A DNA stretch of 64,000 nucleotides from Leptospira noguchii serovar Panama str. CZ214. GTDB taxonomy: Bacteria; Spirochaetota; Leptospiria; Leptospirales; Leptospiraceae. Shown here in pieces: positions 56,074-64,000 of the stretch. The translations under genes were made by a program, and so were the position numbers. The stretch is from the NCBI RefSeq assembly GCF_000306255.2, contig NZ_AKWY02000034.1:372001-436000 (forward strand). The letters run 5' to 3'. The notes beneath the pieces are model-generated. The model was given only the letters and a program-made list of their open reading frames with translations. It did not search any database and had not been told where the DNA came from. How positions within the stretch are numbered: position 1 is the stretch's first letter; the number at the start of each line of letters is the position of its first letter.

Positions 56074-56916
56074 ATGAAAAAAGTTTTTAGACGTTTTAGT
56101 ATTGTATTGTTTTTTTTAATGTTTTCTGCATGCGGGGCCATTATAGATTCCGTAGTGCCGATTGAATTGGACATTCAGATCGGAAAATCGTTTTTAGAAA
56201 ATGCAAAAAACGGAAAAGAAGGAATGCACATCTTAAAAAATACCGCTTTGGAAAAATATATAAAGTCGGTTGCGGATAAAATTCTCAAATCGGATCAGAT
56301 TCGATATAAAAAAGATTTTCCTTATAAGATTACCGTTTTAGACGACGATGATACAATCAATGCGGTTTGTACTCCGGGAGGTTATATTTTTGTATATACT
56401 GGGCTTTTAAAACTCATCCAAGATGAAGCCACTTTAGCCGCAATATTAGCGCATGAAATTGCACACGCCGAAAAAAGACATTCTATAAAACAAATCATCA
56501 GTTCCTTAGGAATTTATTTTACAATTTATATAGGGCTTACAATTTTTTTAGGATCGGACGCTGCGAGTTTGATCAATTTAGGTTCTAGAGTAGGTGGGGA
56601 AATTCTTACTTTGGCGAACAGTCGTTCTGCAGAGGCGGAAGCGGACTTTATGAGTTTTGAATATTTAAAAAGTACAAAGTACTATCCTGGTGCCTTGGAA
56701 TCCTTTTTCATTTTGATCGAAAAAAAGGAAAAAGAAGAAGGTGGAACCGTAGATAAACGAATGATTAAATTCTTATCCACACATCCATTGAACGATGAAA
56801 GAATAAAAGAAAATCGTAAAAGACTGAATTTGGTCGGAAATCCAAAAGCTACGTCTGAAAATTTATACACGGAACGTTATCAAACCGCGATTAAACACGC
56901 ATTTGGATCCGATTAG
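56074..56916 (+). CDS. M48-family metalloprotease lipoprotein
   Basis: About 280 residues from the ATG at 56074; ATG 56065 and TTG 56056 are in frame. The signal peptide ends in a lipobox (FLMFSAC). The zinc site [10 protein letters not shown] (HExxH) is near residue 132, and the third ligand Glu probably lies in [30 protein letters not shown], as in ICTPGG.IyVyTGL of the family, precedes it. Related to BepA/LoiP/YcaL-type periplasmic proteases that monitor outer membrane protein assembly. No fused TPR domain is present. Confidence 0.88.
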   Translation: MKKVFRRFSIVLFFLMFSACGAIIDSVVPIELDIQIGKSFLENAKNGKEGMHILKNTALEKYIKSVADKILKSDQIRYKKDFPYKITVLDDDDTINAVCTPGGYIFVYTGLLKLIQDEATLAAILAHEIAHAEKRHSIKQIISSLGIYFTIYIGLTIFLGSDAASLINLGSRVGGEILTLANSRSAEAEADFMSFEYLKSTKYYPGALESFFILIEKKEKEEGGTVDKRMIKFLSTHPLNDERIKENRKRLNLVGNPKATSENLYTERYQTAIKHAFGSD

Positions 56917-56996
56917 CCGTCTCTGAAAATTCTTACAGTTTGTTTTTAGCTTGATCGTAAAAATATATGCGATCATTCTTATGCGAAAGGTTTTTC

Positions 56997-57659
56997 ATGT
57001 TACATTTGACTACTCTCGATTTTCTTAAAAAGTTAGCGAAGAATAACAATAAAATTTGGCTGGAGAAAAATAAGGAATCGTTTGTTAAAGCCAAAGAAGA
57101 TTTTGAAAATTTAATTACGGAATTGATCATAGGGCTTGCCAAGGTAAATCCGTCGCTTACCGGAGTGGATCCTAAAAAGTGCATTTTTAGAATTTACAGA
57201 GACGTTCGTTTTTCTAAAAATAAAGAACCTTACAAAATTAATTTTGGCGCAAGCATAGGAGAGGTCGGAAAGGATTTAGGAAGGCCTCTTTTTTATCTTC
57301 ATGTTCAACCGGAGGGAGAGTCTTTTCTTGCGGGTGGGTTATATATGCCTGACTCTCCCACGTTAAAAAAGGTTCGAGAAGATATATTAAAAAATTCTAG
57401 TTCTTTGAAAAAAGTCGTTCAAGACAAAAAATTTTTAAAAGAGTTTGGTGGACTTTCGGATATGAAGTTAAAAACCTCTCCGAAAGGATTTTCAAAAGAT
57501 CATCCCGATCTGGAATGGATTCAATATACAAGTTATATTGTTGAAAAGAAACTCAAGGATGAAGAGTTATTTTCAAAGTCTTTTATTAAAAATACGATTC
57601 AGTCTTATAAAATATTACAACCATTTCTTGCCTATTTGAACAAGTCCATTTCTTATTAA
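56997..57659 (+). CDS. DUF2461 family protein
   Basis: About 220 residues from the ATG at 56997 (GAAAGG six bases upstream); 56967 is in frame without ribosome site. LDFLKKLAKNNNKIWLEKNK at the start, then CIFRIYRDVRFSKNKEPYKI, NFGASIG and LFYLHVQPEGESFLAGGLYMPD match the family I know as DUF2461 (TIGR02453). Conserved Arg and Lys residues suggest a phosphate-binding or enzymatic site, function unknown. Cytosolic. Confidence 0.82.
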   Translation: MLHLTTLDFLKKLAKNNNKIWLEKNKESFVKAKEDFENLITELIIGLAKVNPSLTGVDPKKCIFRIYRDVRFSKNKEPYKINFGASIGEVGKDLGRPLFYLHVQPEGESFLAGGLYMPDSPTLKKVREDILKNSSSLKKVVQDKKFLKEFGGLSDMKLKTSPKGFSKDHPDLEWIQYTSYIVEKKLKDEELFSKSFIKNTIQSYKILQPFLAYLNKSISY

Positions 57660-57974
57660 GTTTTCGATAAGTGAATAGAATATTAAAAATTCGTTTTGTA
57701 TCTAGTTGTTGTCATAAAAATAAATGTTGTAGAATACTTGGTTTTATTCAGAGCTTGAAATATTTATATTTTGTTTTGAAACCGTATTTTGAAATGAAAA
57801 CTAAAAGTATTCAATCTATAGGGATCATTAAAAAAATCAACAGTGGTATCAGAAATTTTTCGAATGTAATAAAAACACAGGTTTTATTCTATGATTTACC
57901 TAAATATTAGGCGTTTTTATTTTTGAAATTAGATCGTTATTTTTAAAAGCAAATAAAAAATATATAAAGAAATA
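57660..57974. other. AT-rich gap
   Basis: A 79-codon frame at 57671-57910 starts with no ribosome site and shows no domain; I do not call it. Nothing else is visible. Confidence 0.5.
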
Positions 57975-58403
<429 letters not shown>

Positions 58404-58431
58404 GAAGAATCCTTTACCAGAATCTTTTCCA

Positions 58432-58470
<39 letters not shown>

Positions 58471-58494
58471 AGAATTTACAATATTTTTAATTCT

Positions 58495-59724
58495 GTGATC
58501 GCAATTCTCAAGAATCGTAGAAGTCCGTTCTACTTGGCGACTACGTTTTTAATTCTATTATTGTTTGCGTTGTTTGCTTCTACTCTCGCTTTTATTTTTA
58601 CAGGCGTTTTGATTTTAATACTTTTGATCCATCCTCTTCTTTTAAATTGGATCGGAAAATTATACGGACAAGAAGACATTGCAGACGAAGTTCATTTTGC
58701 TAAAACCAAGGACGGATGGAATTTAGCTCTTCACAGACACATTCCTATTCAACCGAATTCTCAATTAGCACCTGTGTTGGTAGTTCATGGAATTGCCGCT
58801 AATAAGTTTGTGGTGGATCTGGATCGAAGGCATTCTCTGCCTTATTATTTGAAACTTAGGGGATATGACGTGTTTGCGGTTTCTCTTCGAGGTTGTGGAA
58901 GATCTTATCATGAGAGTCCTACGCGTTACGAGGATTTCACGTTTGACGACATTGTAAAATACGATGTTCCGGCTATGATTGAGAAGGTGAAACAAATCAC
59001 CGGTTCCGATAGAATTTCATACGTAGGCCATTCTATGGGGGCGATGATCTTATATTCTCATTTTTGTATATCCGAACATAAAAAAGATGTAGAAGATATT
59101 GCCGCCTTTGTGTCGTTAGGCGGACCCGGAAACCTAAATCATATCGGAATTACTCTAATAGGAATGCTTTCCAGATTTCCACGTGCGAGAAAAATGTTAG
59201 ATCTTAAATTCGGGGCTTCTATTCTCGCACCATTGGCCGGAGAACTTTATACGCCGATTGACGAAATTATATATAACCCTAAGACAACTTCTTCCAAGAC
59301 AATTAAGAAAATTATGAAAAACGCAATTGAGAATGTTTCAGACGGGGTTACGGAACAGTTTATGCGTTGGATAGAGACGAAACAGATGCATTCTCTCAAT
59401 GGGTTTTATGATTACGTTCAACTCCAGAAAAAAATTTCCATACCTTCTTTGTTTATCGCCGGCGAAAAGGACGTGATTGCAACTCCAGAATCCGTTCGAT
59501 CCGTCTATGAAAATTCAAGTTCAAAGAAAAAAGAATTTAGGGTGATTTCAAAAGCAAATGGGGCCACTGACGATTATGGTCACGCTTGCCTTGTAATGGG
59601 TGATCGCGCGGAAGACGACGTATTTCAATATGTGGAATCTTTTTTGAAAAAACATGGGCTTCGAGACCAACCTGGATTGATGACAAAGATCAAAGAAAGT
59701 TTTTTTTCTAAATTTTTTTGGTGA
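58495..59724 (+). CDS. Alpha/beta hydrolase with N-terminal membrane anchor
   Basis: 409 residues from GTG at 58495. Two N-terminal hydrophobic segments (about 12-50) anchor the protein. Hydrolase fold: VLVVHGIAANKFVVD (oxyanion strand), LRGCGRS, nucleophile Ser in YVGHSMGAMILY, acid candidate in LFIAGEKDVIATPE and His in GHACLVMG near the end. Resembles the lysosomal-lipase-like alpha/beta-hydrolase lipases (PF04083-type arrangement). Substrate probably a lipid or ester; unknown. Confidence 0.82.
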   Translation: MIAILKNRRSPFYLATTFLILLLFALFASTLAFIFTGVLILILLIHPLLLNWIGKLYGQEDIADEVHFAKTKDGWNLALHRHIPIQPNSQLAPVLVVHGIAANKFVVDLDRRHSLPYYLKLRGYDVFAVSLRGCGRSYHESPTRYEDFTFDDIVKYDVPAMIEKVKQITGSDRISYVGHSMGAMILYSHFCISEHKKDVEDIAAFVSLGGPGNLNHIGITLIGMLSRFPRARKMLDLKFGASILAPLAGELYTPIDEIIYNPKTTSSKTIKKIMKNAIENVSDGVTEQFMRWIETKQMHSLNGFYDYVQLQKKISIPSLFIAGEKDVIATPESVRSVYENSSSKKKEFRVISKANGATDDYGHACLVMGDRAEDDVFQYVESFLKKHGLRDQPGLMTKIKESFFSKFFW

Positions 59725-60291
59725 TGGCTACCAATGTAATGATTGGTTTAGGTATGAGTTTTTAAAATTTTATTCAAGAACCATTAGCAGAATACCTAAC
59801 GTTTTGTACTGAATCTAATTAACGTAAGTTCAATGTAGACGATTTGTGTTATAAAACCTGATTTTTCTGTAAAAATAAAATGTAGGAATTCATACGAAAA
59901 CTAAATCACAAAAACGAATGTTTAAAGATTCGTAATGTGACTGAATTTGTAGAAACTACCACAAATTCAGATTTCATGGTAAAACTTTCAAGTTTGTTAC
60001 TGCTAAATTCTATATAATAAGATTAGAGTTGTTGAAAAATGAATCGCGCTTAGATTTTGTTTTATGGAAATGGTCGATTGAAGCAGTTTTGTTAATTTTA
60101 ACTATGGAATTTTTCAACAACTCTATTGCATACTTACGCTATTTTTCTTAAATTTACAAGTTCTTTAAAATAGTTAGGTAGATTTACAATTTCTTTTCTG
60201 AAGTTTTAGAAACTTGAATGGACGGTTCGGAAAGGAAAAACAGAAAACCTCTTTTCGTTGACGGAATCATTTTACATTTCAGATTTGATCT
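59725..60291. other. Gap with MITE and short motifs
   Basis: Holds the MITE at 60026-60123, an AACGTAAGTTC end-like sequence near 59820, and the short motif (TAGGAATTCATACGAAAACT; GTAGAAACTACCACAAA) near 59883-59965. No gene. Confidence 0.6.
60026..60123 (+). repeat. MITE-like element, copy 6
   Basis: 98 bp with perfect 14-base terminal repeats, GAGTTGTTGAAAAAT and ATTTTTCAACAACTC, flanked by TA. Interior TGGTCGATTGAAGCAGTTTT matches copies 2 and 3. The best preserved copy in the window. Confidence 0.9.
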
Positions 60292-60960
<669 letters not shown>

Positions 60961-61504
60961 TTCCTTTTTAACGTTATATAATTTAGTATATTTTTTATTT
61001 CTAATAAACAAAATCTTTTTGTTATTTGTGATAAAGGCTTTTGAAATTTAGGATGGTCATTGTTCGATCCAGTTTTTTCATAACCTTACTGTTTTTTGAC
61101 GGCTGTGTAAACGAGATGCTTTCGTTCTTCAAAATGTAAGAACTCATACAATTTTTAATATTCTTCAAAAGTTTATAAATTGCTCCGAAAGACTTAATTT
61201 GTAGGAACTACAACAGTTCAAGATGATTTTTTCAAGTTTGGAGATAAAACTTAAACCATAGAATTCGGCATAAAAAGAATTTTTTAAAAGTATGAGTTCC
61301 TACATTTTTAGAATTTGTTCGTAAAATCGTGATAGTTCCCACATTTTAGGAATCGATTTACAAAGTTCAGATATAAAATTTTTTTTAGAAAAACGCATTT
61401 CTTACGCGAATTCACATTAAATACAAAAAAGTTTCTGTAAAATCGATTTATCTGATGATCAATCGTTTCAAAATTAATTTTTCAAAAAATACTAAATCCA
61501 GTTT
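60961..61504. other. Gap with short dispersed motifs
   Basis: GTAAGAACTCATACAATTTT (61136), TAGGAACTACAACA (61201), GAGTTCCTACATTTTTAGAA (61293) and ATAGTTCCCACATTTTAGGA (61332) are members of the same short family seen at 51104-51360. No gene. Confidence 0.6.
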
Positions 61505-62254
61505 TTATAAAAGGTTTAATTGGCTACATTTCTCGCCAAAAAGTAAAAATCCTTTTTGATCTTCTTCCGTAATTTTATAATGAAGTTCTTTTGTAAGATA
61601 TTCCCGAACTAAGGTGGAAGAAAGCCTGGATTCATAAGAGATAATTTCTTCTATATGAGAAATTCCATATTCTAAAGATTGAATGAAGATAGAATCGTCT
61701 AATTTTAAGGATTTTTTACTCGCCCAAAGAGCAAATATAAAACCAAGCCCTGTGAGTTCGTTCCACCACTGAGCTAAGTCCTTGACCTCGTAAAATTCTG
61801 GATTCCATTTTGCCAAAAGAGCGTTGTCTCCAAATAACATGTGTGAGCCGATTCCATTTGAAATTTTTTCCTGGATCAGTTTTGAATCAGTAGGCTCTAT
61901 GTCTGGGACCAAACCACTTTCTTCATAAATCAAAACTCGGACTAGGGCTACACTCGTTTTAGATCCGTTGTCTGTTAGAATTTGTTTAGGAGGAAAGTTT
62001 TCTCTTTTATTTTTAAAAAAGAGAATGGATCTCACCTTTTTTCGAGCGCAGACCCCGGTGCTGTAATACGTATTTAAGACTTGATCGTTTCGAATACATT
62101 CGATCGAAGAAATCAATCCAAAATTAATGGCTCCGTTTAATAGATAGTCTTTTAAAATGGCGGGATTTTCCGGGACAATTTCGTGTTTCTTATTTTTTTC
62201 AAATCCCCAAGTTAATGGTCTTGCATTTAGGTGTTTAACGATTCCAATCTTCAA
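61505..62254 (-). CDS. mqnA: Chorismate dehydratase MqnA (futalosine pathway)
   Basis: 249 residues. MqnA dehydrates chorismate to 3-enolpyruvylbenzoate, first step of menaquinone synthesis by the futalosine route. [18 protein letters not shown], then [46 protein letters not shown] and [18 protein letters not shown] match the family, a periplasmic-binding-protein fold without signal peptide. The TTG start overlaps the upstream DUF2007-like gene stop. Menaquinone use agrees with Leptospira physiology; MqnD relatives share the fold but differ in the GxT pattern. Confidence 0.85.
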   Translation of the reverse strand: MKIGIVKHLNARPLTWGFEKNKKHEIVPENPAILKDYLLNGAINFGLISSIECIRNDQVLNTYYSTGVCARKKVRSILFFKNKRENFPPKQILTDNGSKTSVALVRVLIYEESGLVPDIEPTDSKLIQEKISNGIGSHMLFGDNALLAKWNPEFYEVKDLAQWWNELTGLGFIFALWASKKSLKLDDSIFIQSLEYGISHIEEIISYESRLSSTLVREYLTKELHYKITEEDQKGFLLFGEKCSQLNLL

Positions 62255-62505
62255 CAGTTTTCTCTTTCTAAAAACTCCAATAAAATTGGATAATCTGAAT
62301 TTGCCAAATATAGAATTGCACAGTGATTGGCCGCTGGAACGGCGGCTCCTTCTAAAAAAAACAACTCTTCTCCGACTACAAAATAATGAATTTCCCTCGA
62401 GTCTAAAAACGATTTTACGATAGAAAGTAACATTGGGTCCGTCGTTTCCCAGCGAGCCGAAAAATCGTTTTCGTCTTCTTGTTCGTTTCTTTCAAAAGGT
62501 TCCAT
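62251..62505 (-). CDS. DUF2007-like small protein
   Basis: 84 residues from the ATG at 62505 (a TTG at 62517 is in frame). An acidic N terminus ([20 protein letters not shown]), then [24 protein letters not shown] and [20 protein letters not shown] resembles the DUF2007 ACT-like fold (PAxAVxV-type strand), proposed as a signal-transducing domain. It is coupled to mqnA by a four-base overlap. Confidence 0.65.
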   Translation of the reverse strand: MEPFERNEQEDENDFSARWETTDPMLLSIVKSFLDSREIHYFVVGEELFFLEGAAVPAANHCAILYLANSDYPILLEFLERENC

Positions 62506-62674
62506 AAAAAGTTTCAAAAAACGTAACGTTTGAATTCCATTTTTTATACCGTCTCATTTTATCAACGGTTTTCAACCAGAAAGTTTTATGGATTTGAAAC
62601 GATAAGAATTAAAATTGAGAAAAGTTGCAAAACGATTTTTTAATTCATATTTTGAAAACCTAAATTTGTAACTC

Positions 62675-62701
62675 TTGACAGAGGATTCGGTTTTTTATAA
62701 A
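62675..62701 (+). promoter_or_regulatory. Candidate sigma-70 promoter of cheR
   Basis: TTGACA at 62675, 15-base spacer and TATAAA at 62696-62701. If used, transcription starts near the ATG at 62714, and the TTG at 62675 is a -35 box and not a start codon. Confidence 0.4.
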
Positions 62702-62713
62702 CCATTTCAGAAT

Positions 62714-63586
<873 letters not shown>

Positions 63587-63629
63587 TTTTACTCAGAATT
63601 ACATAATAAAGCATCTAATCTAACACTTT

Positions 63630-63893
63630 AAGAATATGAATTCAGCGTAAGAAAATCTGGGCGTGCGTTACCGGACCGTGCTTTCAGCTTCAGTCAATCA
63701 ATTGTATGAAAGAAACATTATGTAGATAGATCGTTTTACATTTCAATTTGTTATACATAAACGCGATCTGTCGAGCGCACTGCAGAGGAATCTGAGCGAA
63801 TGCCTCGCATTCAAGAAGCGATGTATTGAGTTCGAGAAGCTAGTTCCGCTGAGTTACCTCGCTTTCGTATTGATTACACCTAACTCATATTAA
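63630..63893 (+). repeat. Dispersed element with AACGTGAG-type ends, copy 5
   Basis: GAATTCAGCGTAAGAAAATC at the left and TTACACCTAACTCATATT at the right correspond to the degenerate family ends. The interior parallels 38126-38368 (AGTCAATCAATTGTATGAAA; GCGAATGCCTCGCATTC). Confidence 0.55.
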
Positions 63894-63939
63894 ACGTAAT
63901 TTTGTAGTAAATATTGAGGTATTCAATTTTATAGAAATA

Positions 63940-64000
63940 GAGTTGTTGAAAAGTTAATTCTCCTTCAGTTTTATGAAAACGATTGATTGAAGCAGTTTTG
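63940..64000 (+). repeat. MITE-like element, copy 7, truncated by window end
   Basis: GAGTTGTTGAAAAGTTAATTC after TA, with GATTGATTGAAGCAGTTTTG at the end of the window as in the other copies. Confidence 0.75.

Larger units (their letters stand above)
63587..64000. other. Non-coding end region with two repeats
   Basis: Holds the AACGTGAG-type element (about 63630-63893) and a MITE cut by the window end (63940-64000). No gene. Confidence 0.65.

Noticed and set aside
57671..57910. 79-codon frame after the DUF2461 gene
   Set aside because: No ribosome site or domain; composition like the surrounding AT-rich gap.

Overview
The window is chromosomal DNA from a spirochaete, almost certainly a pathogenic Leptospira of the L. 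interrogans group. The evidence is an AT-rich base composition with long non-coding gaps, two tandem core-only FlaB flagellins, many lipoproteins with relaxed spirochaetal lipoboxes (for example FSSC, ISC and SNC endings), a protein matching what I remember of LipL46, an IS1500-like IS3 element, and a dense load of dispersed repeats. Species assignment is inference from gene content and order; no search was run.

Layout. 1-8.5 kb: a four-CxxC protein, three large membrane proteins on the minus strand (two GT-C-like proteins around an O-antigen ligase-like protein), and an EAL phosphodiesterase with a YkuI-type C-terminal domain. 9.5-17.2 kb: a PilZ-like protein, guaB (strikingly eukaryote-like), a LolA-like lipoprotein-sorting protein, rsmE, an IS5-like element, a ThiE-like protein and a WecG/TagA glycosyltransferase. 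17.2-19.4 kb: a ten-unit 44-bp tandem array and the IS3 element. 19.4-27.2 kb: lysS, a GT2 synthase, a polysaccharide deacetylase lipoprotein, a DUF1993-like protein, tRNA-Leu(GAG), pgsA and tRNA-Asp(GTC). 28.7-35.9 kb: a lipoprotein pair, a decayed LRR gene, fliG immediately behind the three pyruvate dehydrogenase genes. 36-40.2 kb: a creB-creC-creD-like stress locus in which creC is frameshifted at a nine-T run and a miniature creD-like gene precedes creD.

41.2-45 kb holds the most system-like accessory block: four tightly packed genes (unknown helical protein, QueC-like PP-loop ATPase, XRE/ImmA-IrrE protease, PIN-like nuclease) behind a strong promoter flanked by a perfect 9-bp-arm palindrome. 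I read it as a candidate undescribed defence or toxin-antitoxin module. 45.3-47.6 kb: two flaB genes, each preceded by two consecutive RNA hairpins that display GGA in the loop, the second hairpin holding the Shine-Dalgarno in its loop. This is the architecture expected of CsrA control.

48-64 kb: lipoproteins (one broken), a cytochrome c, a LipL46-like lipoprotein, a NamZ/DUF1343 muramidase, a DUF2797 protein, an M48 protease, a DUF2461 protein, an alpha/beta hydrolase, mqnA of the futalosine menaquinone route, and cheR. Between the genes lie at least three repeat families: about 100-bp MITE-like elements sharing ends with the IS5-like element, 240-550-bp elements with AACGTGAGTTC terminal inverted repeats, and a short GTGGGAACT/AGTTCCCAC motif that also forms the 44-bp array.
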